Under the pieces are notes generated by a model. The model searched no databases and was not told the origin of the DNA. It was given only the letters and a program-made list of their open reading frames with translations. A program made the translations under genes and the position numbers. Shown here piece by piece: positions 24,037-31,671 of a stretch of 64,000 nt of DNA. How positions within the stretch are numbered: position 1 is the stretch's first letter; each line of letters begins with the position of its first letter. Source of the stretch: Lysobacteraceae bacterium NML03-0222 (lineage in GTDB: Bacteria; Pseudomonadota; Gammaproteobacteria; Xanthomonadales; Xanthomonadaceae); contig NWQM01000003.1 in NCBI GenBank assembly GCA_002798195.1, positions 1-64,000 of the forward strand, in the 5' to 3' direction.

Positions 24037-25439
24037 AGGCCGAGCATGCACACCAGGGGGCGAGTCCTCACCTGCAAGCACTGGAGGCCGGGCTTGACCT
24101 GACGGCGCTGCGCCGTGTCTGCCCACAACGTTATCCCTTGCTCCTGACCTCCAGTGCCGCGGCACTGGAGGCTTCTGCCCGCCAACATGCAGGCTGGGAC
24201 ATATTGCTGGCAAGCGATGGCCGCAAACTGATTCAGCGTCATGATGGCGTGCTTTGCGATGAAAATGGCCAAACGCTGGCTGGCTGTTTTTTGGATGCGC
24301 TTGATGCGCTTTGGCGCGCCGAGCGCACGAGCCCGGAGCCTGCCTTGCAGGGACTGCCATTTCGCGGTGGCTGGGCGCTGTTTCTGGGCTATGAAGTGGC
24401 GGCGCAAATCGAGTCGCGGCTGCGGCTGCCTGCGCCTTTGGGGCAGCTGCCGCGTGCGCAGGCCTGGCGCTGTCCGGTCGCGGTCTTGCGTAATCAGCAC
24501 AGCGGTGAAGTCTGGCTGATTGCCGAGCCGGGGGCGGATGCGCTGCGGGATAGGGTATTGGCCGATATCGCTGCCAGCAGCGACTTGCCGCCATTGCCCG
24601 CTTGGCAGCCACCGCAGGCACTGCATGAAGATGCGGCAGCGGCCTTTACCCAAGCGGTGCAGCGCGCGCTGGATTATCTGGCTGCTGGCGATGTATTTCA
24701 GGTCAATCTCTCGCGTGGCTGGCAGGCGCAGTTCGCCCAGCCGCTGGAGCCGGCCTTGCTGGCGCGGCAACTGATGCAGGCCAATCCAGCCCCATTTGCC
24801 GGTGTGCTGGCCGAGGCGAACTGGGCGCTGGTCAGCGCTTCGCCGGAGCGATTGCTATCGATACGCGGGAACGTGGTGGAAACCCGGCCGATTGCCGGCA
24901 CCCGCCCGCGTCTGCCCGGTGATGATGAAATGGCGCGTATCCAGGAACTCATCGGTCACCCCAAGGAGCGCGCCGAGCACATCATGCTGGTGGATTTGCA
25001 GCGCAATGACCTGGGTCGGGTTGCCCAGCCGGGCACGGTGGAAGTCAATGAGCTGATGAGCGTGGAAAGCTATGCCCATGTGCATCACATCGTCAGCAAT
25101 GTGCGCGCCCGGCTTTTGCCGGGCAAAACCCCAGTGGACGTGATGGCCGCGGTCTTTCCCGGCGGCACCATTACCGGCGCGCCCAAGGTGCGCTGCATGG
25201 AAATCATCGCCGAGCTTGAAGGCGTCGGGCGCGGCGCCTATACCGGCGCGATGGGCTGGCTGGGGCGCGATGGCGATATGGACTTGAATATCTTGATTCG
25301 CAGTGCCGAGCTGGAGGGCGATACCCTGCGCTTTCGCACCGGAGCGGGCATCGTGATGGATTCGGATCCACAAAAAGAGCTGGCCGAAACCCGCGCCAAG
25401 GCGCGTGGCATGCTGCGCGCGCTGGGTGTAGTTGAATGA
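24033..25439 (+). CDS. pabB: Aminodeoxychorismate synthase component I (PabB), TrpE-like motif
   Basis: 468 aa chorismate-utilising enzyme that makes 4-amino-4-deoxychorismate for folate. The conserved C-terminal half shows SPERLLSI, ETRPIAGTRPR, HIMLVDLQRNDLGRVA, VHHIVSNVRARL, FPGGTITGAPKVRCMEII and RTGAGIVMDSDPQKE. The motif PIAGT is the anthranilate synthase form; classical PabB has PIKGT, whose lysine contributes to catalysis. The neighbouring pabC (4-nt overlap) argues for PabB. No glutamine amidotransferase gene (pabA/trpG) is adjacent. Start ATG overlaps the previous stop by 4 nt. Confidence 0.85.
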   Translation: MKAEHAHQGASPHLQALEAGLDLTALRRVCPQRYPLLLTSSAAALEASARQHAGWDILLASDGRKLIQRHDGVLCDENGQTLAGCFLDALDALWRAERTSPEPALQGLPFRGGWALFLGYEVAAQIESRLRLPAPLGQLPRAQAWRCPVAVLRNQHSGEVWLIAEPGADALRDRVLADIAASSDLPPLPAWQPPQALHEDAAAAFTQAVQRALDYLAAGDVFQVNLSRGWQAQFAQPLEPALLARQLMQANPAPFAGVLAEANWALVSASPERLLSIRGNVVETRPIAGTRPRLPGDDEMARIQELIGHPKERAEHIMLVDLQRNDLGRVAQPGTVEVNELMSVESYAHVHHIVSNVRARLLPGKTPVDVMAAVFPGGTITGAPKVRCMEIIAELEGVGRGAYTGAMGWLGRDGDMDLNILIRSAELEGDTLRFRTGAGIVMDSDPQKELAETRAKARGMLRALGVVE

Positions 25440-26251
25440 CCTGGCGGCTGTTTCAGGGCGATGCGCCGCTGGCGGCCATCCCTGCCGATGAGCGTGGGCT
25501 GCATTATGGTGAGTCGTTGTTTGAAACCCTGCGCAGCCATCGCGGCGCGTTGCCCTGGTGGACGCAGCATTGGGCGCGGCTGGCCGCAGGCGCCGCGCGG
25601 CTGGGCTTGCCGCTGCCGGATGCGTGCCGGGTAAAAGCCGAGGCCTTGCAGTTGCTGGCCGGGCAGGAGGCCGCGCTGAAACTGCGGCTCTCGCGTAGCG
25701 GTGGCCGTGGTTATGCCACTCCGGATGAGGGCGCGCCGCTGTGGATGCTTTCGGTGCATCCGCTACCTGCGCCGCAAGCGCCACTACGGCTGGTCTGGTG
25801 TGAGACGCAGCTGGGCTTGCAGTCACAGCTGGCCGGTCTCAAGCATGGCAACCGGCTGGAGCAGATTCTGGCGCGACGCGAAGTGCAGCAACAGGGCGCG
25901 GATGAGGGTCTGGTTTGTGATAGTCAGGGGCATGTCATCAGCGCCACCAGCGCCAATCTGTTCATCCTCAAAGACGGGCAATGGCATACGCCATCGCTGC
26001 AAAGCGCCGGGGTGGCGGGTATTTGCCGGGAACATCTGCTGGCCCACACGGCGGCACGCATCAGGCCGCTGGGTCGTGACGAAGTGGACAGCGCCGAGGC
26101 CGTTTTCATCTGCAATGCGCTGCGCGGCATCCAACCGGTCAGGCAGCTGGGGGCGCAGATTTGGCCGCAGATTCATCCGGCCCTTGCTACATTGCAAGCC
26201 CGGCTTGCCGATACGCATCCGGGCTTGCGCATTCATCCGGAGGCATCATGA
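25436..26251 (+). CDS. pabC: 4-amino-4-deoxychorismate lyase
   Basis: 271 aa fold-type IV PLP enzyme that converts aminodeoxychorismate to p-aminobenzoate and pyruvate. ERGLHYGESLFETLR is the N-terminal signature, the PLP lysine is in GLKHGNRLEQILARRE, and EGLVCDSQGHVISATSANLF follows as in the family. ATG at 25436 overlaps the pabB stop (ATGA). Its own stop overlaps mltG. Confidence 0.92.
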   Translation: MTWRLFQGDAPLAAIPADERGLHYGESLFETLRSHRGALPWWTQHWARLAAGAARLGLPLPDACRVKAEALQLLAGQEAALKLRLSRSGGRGYATPDEGAPLWMLSVHPLPAPQAPLRLVWCETQLGLQSQLAGLKHGNRLEQILARREVQQQGADEGLVCDSQGHVISATSANLFILKDGQWHTPSLQSAGVAGICREHLLAHTAARIRPLGRDEVDSAEAVFICNALRGIQPVRQLGAQIWPQIHPALATLQARLADTHPGLRIHPEAS

Positions 26252-27309
26252 AAAAAGGCCGTCGTACTGGTTTGCTGCTGCTGTTATTGCCGCTGTTGCT
26301 GGTATTGGCCGGGTATTACCGCCTGCATCACTTTGCCACGACTGCGCTGCCCAATTTGCGGGCGGATACTCAGGTGCAGGTCGAGCGTGGCGACTCATTC
26401 CGCAGCGTGCTGGGCAAGCTGCGCGCAGCAGGGGTTGATGCCGGTCATGACCTGGAATGGATGTTGTTGGCGCGAAAGGTCGGGGCGGTGGGCAAGATTC
26501 AGGTGGGCGAATACGCGCTCACCCCGGGCATCAGCCCGCAAGCGCTGCTGATCAAGATGCGCGATGGCAAAGTGGTGCGTTATCAGTTCACCCTGGTCGA
26601 AGGCTGGCGTATGCGCGATGTGCGTCGTGCCCTGCAAGGCGCAGCGCATTTGCAGCAGGAAACCGCGCAAATGAGCGATGCCGAATTGATGGCGGCCATT
26701 GGCAGGGCAGGCCAGCACCCGGAAGGGCGCTTCCTGCCGGAGACCTATCAATACAACCGTGGCGACAGTGATATCAGTGTCTTGAAACGCGCTTATCAGG
26801 CCATGGAAAAAGAGCTGCAAGCGGTTTGGGCGGGACGTGAGCCGGGGTTGCCACTGAAAACCCCGGACGAGCTGTTGACCCTGGCCTCGATTGTGGAAAA
26901 GGAAACCGGCGTTGCCGATGAGCGCGCCCAGATTGCCGGGGTGTTTGTGCGCCGTCTGCATATCGGCATGCGTCTGGAAACCGACCCCACCATCATCTAT
27001 GGTTTGGGCGATGCTTGGAATGGCGACCTCACCTGGGCGCATCTGCGCACCGATGGCCCCTACAATACCCGCACCCGTGCCGGACTTCCGCCCACGCCGA
27101 TTGCCATGCCAGGGCGTGATTCACTACAGGCGGCCGCCCATCCGGCCGCGGGTGATGCCCTGTTCTTTGTCGCCGTGGGCGATGGCAGTGGCCGTAGTCG
27201 CTTTGCCAGAACCTATGCCGAACACCAGCGCAATGTCGCGGCCTATCTGGCCAACCGCCGTGCAGCCCAGAGCACAGCCATGCCCGCTACGGAATCATCC
27301 AGACCATGA
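26248..27309 (+). CDS. mltG: Endolytic peptidoglycan transglycosylase
   Basis: 353 aa from MKKGRRTG (ATG at 26248, GGAGG upstream, 4-nt overlap with pabC). One N-terminal membrane helix anchors a periplasmic YceG-like domain. LASIVEKETGVADERAQIAGVF carries the catalytic glutamate, followed by GMRLETDPTIIYGLG and YNTRTRAGLPPTPIAMPG. MltG cleaves nascent glycan strands and is proposed to set their length. The pabC-mltG-tmk-holB order is also that of E. coli. Confidence 0.95.
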   Translation: MKKGRRTGLLLLLLPLLLVLAGYYRLHHFATTALPNLRADTQVQVERGDSFRSVLGKLRAAGVDAGHDLEWMLLARKVGAVGKIQVGEYALTPGISPQALLIKMRDGKVVRYQFTLVEGWRMRDVRRALQGAAHLQQETAQMSDAELMAAIGRAGQHPEGRFLPETYQYNRGDSDISVLKRAYQAMEKELQAVWAGREPGLPLKTPDELLTLASIVEKETGVADERAQIAGVFVRRLHIGMRLETDPTIIYGLGDAWNGDLTWAHLRTDGPYNTRTRAGLPPTPIAMPGRDSLQAAAHPAAGDALFFVAVGDGSGRSRFARTYAEHQRNVAAYLANRRAAQSTAMPATESSRP

Positions 27310-27944
27310 ATCCAACCATTGCTAATCACCCACGCTTTGTCAGTATCGAAGGCGGCGAGGGCGCAGGCAAAAGTACAGTGATTGGTGCCTTGGCCGAAGC
27401 ACTGCGCGCCCGTGGCGAGCGTGTGGTGCAAAGCCGTGAGCCGGGCGGTACGCGGCTTGCGGAAAAAATCCGCCAGCTGCTGCTCGATCCCGAACATGAG
27501 CCCGCCACCGTGCATACCGAGCTGCTGCTGATGTTTGCCGCACGCAGCCAGCATGTCGAGCAGCATATTCGCCCGGCGCTGCAATCCGGTGCCTGGGTGT
27601 TGTGCGACCGCTTCACCGACTCCAGCTACGCCTATCAGGGCGCTGGCCGTGGGGTATCGCTATCGCTGATTGAAACGCTGGAGCGCGAAGTGGTCGGCAT
27701 CCAGCCTGGCTTGACCTTCCTGCTGGATCTGGATGTGGCCGCAGGCCGCGCGCGTACCCGCCTGCGCGGCGGCGCACCCGACCGTATCGAGCGCGAGCAA
27801 GATGCCTTTTTCGAGCGCGTGCGCGAAGGCTTTTTGCAGCGCGCGCGAAGGCAACCCGAGCGCTTTTGCGTGATCGATGCCTCACGCAGCGCGGCACAGG
27901 TTGCCGCTGCCGCAGTAGCAGCGCTGGAGGCGTACTGGCCATGA
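27306..27944 (+). CDS. tmk: Thymidylate kinase
   Basis: 212 aa. It phosphorylates dTMP to dTDP. The P-loop is EGGEGAGKST (16-25), the DRF/DRY motif is VLCDRFTDSSYAYQGAGRG, and the LID region contains RIEREQDAFFERVREGF. ATG overlaps the mltG stop by 4 nt. Confidence 0.96.
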   Translation: MNPTIANHPRFVSIEGGEGAGKSTVIGALAEALRARGERVVQSREPGGTRLAEKIRQLLLDPEHEPATVHTELLLMFAARSQHVEQHIRPALQSGAWVLCDRFTDSSYAYQGAGRGVSLSLIETLEREVVGIQPGLTFLLDLDVAAGRARTRLRGGAPDRIEREQDAFFERVREGFLQRARRQPERFCVIDASRSAAQVAAAAVAALEAYWP

Positions 27945-28978
27945 ATCTTGCCCCTTGGCAGCAACGCATCTACCAGCAGGCCGCGGATGCGCTTGACCAG
28001 GCGCGCCTGCCGCACGCGCTGCTGTTTGCAGGCCCGGCGCGGCTTGGCAAACGTCAGGTGGCGGAAAAATTGGCGCGCCGGGTACTTTGTCTTGAGCGCG
28101 GCATGGGTGAAGAAGCCTGCGGGCAATGCCGCAGCTGCCAGCTGTTCGACAGCCGCAGGCAATGGACGCGCAGCAATGACAAGGGCGAATTGAGCGAAAT
28201 GCCCGAAACTCGTCCCGATGGCGAGCTGGTGCATCCATTTGGCTATAGCGCCCACCCGGATGTGCAGTTCATCGGCCAGAGCTGGAATGAAAAAGTCAGC
28301 CCACCGAAGATGCGCGGCGAAATCGTCATTGAGCAAATCCGGCAGATGTCGGAAAAGCTGGCACTGACATCGCAGTACGGCGTGCATCAGGTGGCGCTGC
28401 TGGACCCGGCCGATGCCATCAACCACGCGGCGGCCAATGCGCTATTGAAAACTCTGGAAGAACCCCAGTCGGGACGCTTCATCTGGCTCATCAGCGCCCA
28501 TCCGGCACGGCTGCCTGCGACCATCCGCAGCCGCACTCAGAAACTGGAATTTCGCCTGCCCGCGCAGGCCGAAGCCCTGCAATGGCTCATCGCCCAAGGA
28601 CACAGCCAGAGTGATGCCGAAAATGCCCTTGCCATCGCCCGTGGCCATCCAGGTCTTGCCGATCAGTGGCTTGGCAATGGTGTTTTGGCCCTGCGCGCCG
28701 AAGTGGCCGAAGCCCTGCAAAACCTGCGCCGCGATGCCAGCGCCATCAGCGCCCTGGCACAGCAATGGGTGGCCGATGAAAACGCCGCGCAACGGCTGTC
28801 ATTTGCGGCGGATATTGCCTTGCAGGCAGCCAGCAAGGCCGATGCCGAACGCATCAAGAAACTCGCGCACTGGTTCGATGAAGCCAACCAATGCCGCAAC
28901 CTGCTGCGCACCACTATCCGTGCTGACCTTGCCGTGCTGGCGCTGTTGCAGAACTGGCACGCCCTCTGGCGCAGTTAG
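27941..28978 (+). CDS. holB: DNA polymerase III subunit delta'
   Basis: 345 aa from MNLAPWQQRIYQQ (ATG at 27941, 4-nt overlap with tmk). This clamp-loader subunit keeps an AAA+ fold with a degenerate P-loop (AGPARLGKRQVA), a four-cysteine zinc site (CLERGMGEEACGQCRSC), and the SRC-equivalent TIRSRTQKLEF. Last gene of the coupled operon. pilZ and tatD, which I expect next in xanthomonads, are not here; a pilZ gene occurs at 48.8 kb. Confidence 0.94.
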   Translation: MNLAPWQQRIYQQAADALDQARLPHALLFAGPARLGKRQVAEKLARRVLCLERGMGEEACGQCRSCQLFDSRRQWTRSNDKGELSEMPETRPDGELVHPFGYSAHPDVQFIGQSWNEKVSPPKMRGEIVIEQIRQMSEKLALTSQYGVHQVALLDPADAINHAAANALLKTLEEPQSGRFIWLISAHPARLPATIRSRTQKLEFRLPAQAEALQWLIAQGHSQSDAENALAIARGHPGLADQWLGNGVLALRAEVAEALQNLRRDASAISALAQQWVADENAAQRLSFAADIALQAASKADAERIKKLAHWFDEANQCRNLLRTTIRADLAVLALLQNWHALWRS

Positions 28979-29005
28979 ACGTTGAGCAGGTTCTTGTTGG
29001 TGGCT

Positions 29006-29036
29006 TTGCATGATTGTCACAATCATGCGCTAAAGT
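29006..29036 (+). promoter_or_regulatory. ppnN promoter with 19-bp spacer and perfect palindromic operator
   Basis: TTGCAT (29006-29011) and TAAAGT (29031-29036) are 19 bases apart. The spacer is filled by a perfect inverted repeat at 29008-29028: GCATGATTGT, one central C, then its exact inverse. The expected start point coincides with the ATG at 29043, so the mRNA would be leaderless. Long spacers filled by a dyad are known from promoters activated by MerR-family regulators; which regulator binds here is unknown. Confidence 0.6.
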
Positions 29037-29042
29037 CAGCGC

Positions 29043-30446
29043 ATGGATACTAGAATCAACCTACAAAAAGAACCTTCCCGCTCCACTCTGCCCACGGTCT
29101 GCGCCAATATCTATCCCAAAGGGGGGCTGGATATCCTTTCGCGCGAAGAGGTTGCCCGGCTCAAAGATGCGTCCACTGGCGGGATGCACGAGTTGCTGCG
29201 ACGTTGCGCCCTGGCTGTTTTGACTACAGGCAGCAATTCCGATGACCCGACGGCGGCCAGTGAGCAGTACCCGGATTTTGATATTCAAGTGACCCAGCAA
29301 GACCGCGGCATTTGCATTGAGCTGCAGAATGCGCCTGCCATGGCTTTTGTCGATGGACGCATCATCCGCGGGGTGGGCGAGCTTTTGTTTGCCACGGTGC
29401 GAGACCTGGCCTATGCCGCCATTGAGCTCAGTCCTGAATATGCCAGCGAACTGGAAAGCAGCAACGGGATTACCGATGCGGTTTTCCGGGTATTGCGCAA
29501 TGCGCGCGTATTGCATCCGGGTGACCCCAATCTTGTCGTGTGCTGGGGGGGGCATTCGATTGGCCGCGAAGAATATCTTTACACCAAGGAGGTGGGCTAT
29601 CAGCTCGGCTTGCGTGGCATGGATATTTGCACTGGCTGCGGCCCGGGCGCCATGAAGGGGCCGATGAAGGGCGCCACCATCGCACATGCCAAGCAGCGCC
29701 AGCGACGTTCGCGTTATATCGGCATTACCGAGCCGGGCATCATTGCTGCCGAATCTCCCAACCCGATTGTGAACCATCTGGTCATCATGCCGGATATCGA
29801 AAAGCGCCTGGAGGCTTTTGTGCGCATGGCGCACGGCATCATCGTGTTTCCGGGTGGCGTGGGGACGGCTGAAGAAATCCTCTACCTGCTGGGCATCTTG
29901 CTGCAAGAGGAAAATCGCGATATCGAGCTGCCCTTGGTGTTCACCGGTCCGGCCTCGGCGGCCAGTTATTTTGAGCAAATCGACAAATTCATCCGTCTGA
30001 CGTTGGGTGAGGCCGCCACCCGGCATTACCGCATCATCATCGGTGAGCCGGCAGAAGTGGCGCGCCACATGAGTGATGGCATTCGCCGCGTGCGCGAGCA
30101 ACGCGTGGCAGAGAAGGACTCGTTCTTTTTCAATTGGAGGCTGAATATTCCACTGGATTTTCAGCATCCTTTCGATCCTACCCATGAGGCGATGGCTGGG
30201 CTGGATCTGCATCATGAACGCAAACCGCATGAGCTGGCCGCAGATTTGCGTCGGGCGTTTTCCGGTATTGTCGCTGGCAATGTCAAGGAAGCCGGGATGC
30301 GCAGGATTGCCGAGCGTGGGCCGTTCCAAATCAATGGCGCTACGGACATGATGGCTTCACTCGATGCCTTGCTGCGTGCTTTTGTTGAACAGCGGCGCAT
30401 GAAAATTTCTGGCGAATACAAGCCGGTGTATCAGGTGATGACCTGA
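29043..30446 (+). CDS. ppnN: Pyrimidine/purine nucleotide 5'-monophosphate nucleosidase (PpnN/YgdH)
   Basis: 467 aa (E. coli PpnN 454). It cleaves nucleoside monophosphates into base and ribose 5-phosphate, and the E. coli enzyme is stimulated by (p)ppGpp. The LOG-family core is seen in VCWGGHSIGREEYLYTKEVG, TGCGPGAMKGPMKGA and the active-site motif FPGGVGTAEEILYLLGILL. N- and C-terminal regions characteristic of the long PpnN form flank it. No Shine-Dalgarno sequence lies before the ATG, in line with leaderless translation from the promoter at 29006. Confidence 0.93.
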   Translation: MDTRINLQKEPSRSTLPTVCANIYPKGGLDILSREEVARLKDASTGGMHELLRRCALAVLTTGSNSDDPTAASEQYPDFDIQVTQQDRGICIELQNAPAMAFVDGRIIRGVGELLFATVRDLAYAAIELSPEYASELESSNGITDAVFRVLRNARVLHPGDPNLVVCWGGHSIGREEYLYTKEVGYQLGLRGMDICTGCGPGAMKGPMKGATIAHAKQRQRRSRYIGITEPGIIAAESPNPIVNHLVIMPDIEKRLEAFVRMAHGIIVFPGGVGTAEEILYLLGILLQEENRDIELPLVFTGPASAASYFEQIDKFIRLTLGEAATRHYRIIIGEPAEVARHMSDGIRRVREQRVAEKDSFFFNWRLNIPLDFQHPFDPTHEAMAGLDLHHERKPHELAADLRRAFSGIVAGNVKEAGMRRIAERGPFQINGATDMMASLDALLRAFVEQRRMKISGEYKPVYQVMT

Positions 30447-30462
30447 TGTGCAGGCAAGCGGC

Positions 30463-31422
30463 ATGAGTGAAAATCTCCTGCCCCCGCCGCTGCATGTGGT
30501 TGCCGGTGTGCTTTGCGATGCCCAGGGACGGGTATTGCTTGCACAGCGCTCGCAGGGGCGCGATATGGCCGGCCTGTGGGAGTTCCCCGGCGGCAAGCTG
30601 GAGCCTGGCGAAAATGCGGCATCCGCATTGCAGCGTGAGCTGCGCGAGGAGCTGGGGGTCGAGATTGGCTCCGGGGAATTCTTGATTGCCGTGCCGCAGG
30701 CCATGGCGCACAAGCGTATCGTGCTCGAAGCGCACTACATCAAACAATGGCAAGGACAGATATGCGGCCTGGAAGGGCAGGCGTTTGAATGGGTTTGGCC
30801 CGAACATTTGCAGCAATATCCGATGCCGCCTGCTGATCGGCCGATCGTTGCGGCATTGCTGCAAACGGAGTATTGCTTGGTGACGCCCTCGCCGGATGCG
30901 ATGCGTGATTCAGAGTGGCTGGCCGGAGTGGAGGCTGCAGTGGCGGCAGGTGTTGGGCGCATTCAGTTGCGTGCGCCAGGTTGCAGTCCAAATCGTTGGC
31001 GGACATTGGTAGCCGAGGCTGTGGCCTTGGCGCAGAGCAGTGATGTGCAACTAAGCGTTAATGGTGAGCCGGCACTTGCCTTGCAGCACCATATCGGCCT
31101 GCATTTGCCCGAGAAACTGTTGCGTGCACGCATGACGCGAGACTTTCCCGATGGGCTTGCGCTCAGCGCCTCCTGTCATGACGAGTATGCCTTGCGTCAT
31201 GCCGAGGCGATTGGTTGTGACTACGTGGTTGTCGGACAAATCAAACCCAGCCCTAGCCATCCCGGCGCGCCGGGGATAGGCTGGCCGGGCTTTTCCCGGC
31301 TGCGGGAAGTCACGAGTTTGCCGATGTATGCCATTGGCGGTCTGAATCGGCGCGATTTGATACAGGCACGCAGGCACGGTGCGCAGGGGATAGCGGCCAT
31401 TCGGGCATTCTGGCCGCAATGA
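30463..31422 (+). CDS. Nudix hydrolase (MutT-like) fused to a ThiE-like domain
   Basis: 319 aa from the ATG at 30463 (a GTG at 30448 is also possible). Residues about 10-130 are a Nudix domain with a complete box, GGKLEPGENAASALQRELRE followed by ELGV, similar to MutT 8-oxo-dGTP diphosphatase. Residues about 145-319 resemble a thiamine-phosphate synthase barrel (DYVVVGQIKPSPSHPG, MYAIGGLNRRDL). This two-domain arrangement is recurrent in gammaproteobacteria. The role of the ThiE-like half is unclear: it lacks an obvious complete thiamine-pathway context. Confidence 0.88.
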   Translation: MSENLLPPPLHVVAGVLCDAQGRVLLAQRSQGRDMAGLWEFPGGKLEPGENAASALQRELREELGVEIGSGEFLIAVPQAMAHKRIVLEAHYIKQWQGQICGLEGQAFEWVWPEHLQQYPMPPADRPIVAALLQTEYCLVTPSPDAMRDSEWLAGVEAAVAAGVGRIQLRAPGCSPNRWRTLVAEAVALAQSSDVQLSVNGEPALALQHHIGLHLPEKLLRARMTRDFPDGLALSASCHDEYALRHAEAIGCDYVVVGQIKPSPSHPGAPGIGWPGFSRLREVTSLPMYAIGGLNRRDLIQARRHGAQGIAAIRAFWPQ

Positions 31423-31444
31423 AGCGAGACATGCGAGGCTGTGC

Positions 31445-31473
31445 TTGTGGCACTGTCTCTGACAGCCTAGAAT
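31445..31473 (+). promoter_or_regulatory. thrS promoter
   Basis: TTGTGG (31445-31450) and TAGAAT (31468-31473) are exactly 17 bases apart. Transcription would start near 31480 and give a leader of about 190 nt before the thrS ATG. Confidence 0.6.
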
Positions 31474-31626
31474 TCACAATCCCTTTACAAAAGCCTGCAA
31501 GGTGGCCCGCGGCAACGCCGGTCGAGTGTGTGACATGAGCACTAGCATCTGCGCCTGAATCAACCTGCAGCTCCATGCTGCGATGCGCTTTGCCCGTTTG
31601 CAGCGCGGGCATACCCAATGACCAAT

Positions 31627-31668
31627 GGCGGCTTGCCGCCAAGCCTCCCGTCAACGGGAGGGGAGAGA
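31627..31668 (+). promoter_or_regulatory. Paired hairpins over the thrS ribosome-binding site
   Basis: Two adjacent stem-loops precede thrS: GGCGG-CTTG-CCGCC (31627-31640) and CCTCCCG-TCAA-CGGGAGG (31644-31661). The 3' arm of the second contains part of the purine-rich Shine-Dalgarno tract GGGAGGGGAGAGA. The 5' side of its apex reads CGTC, which includes CGT, a threonine-type anticodon triplet. E. coli thrS is autoregulated by ThrRS binding tRNA-like hairpins at this position; a similar operator here is inference. Confidence 0.45.
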
Positions 31669-31671
31669 ATC

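Noticed and set aside
31618..31671. N-terminal extension of ThrRS from an upstream in-frame ATG
   Set aside because: The 18 extra residues are not part of ThrRS and the region is occupied by hairpins and the ribosome-binding site.
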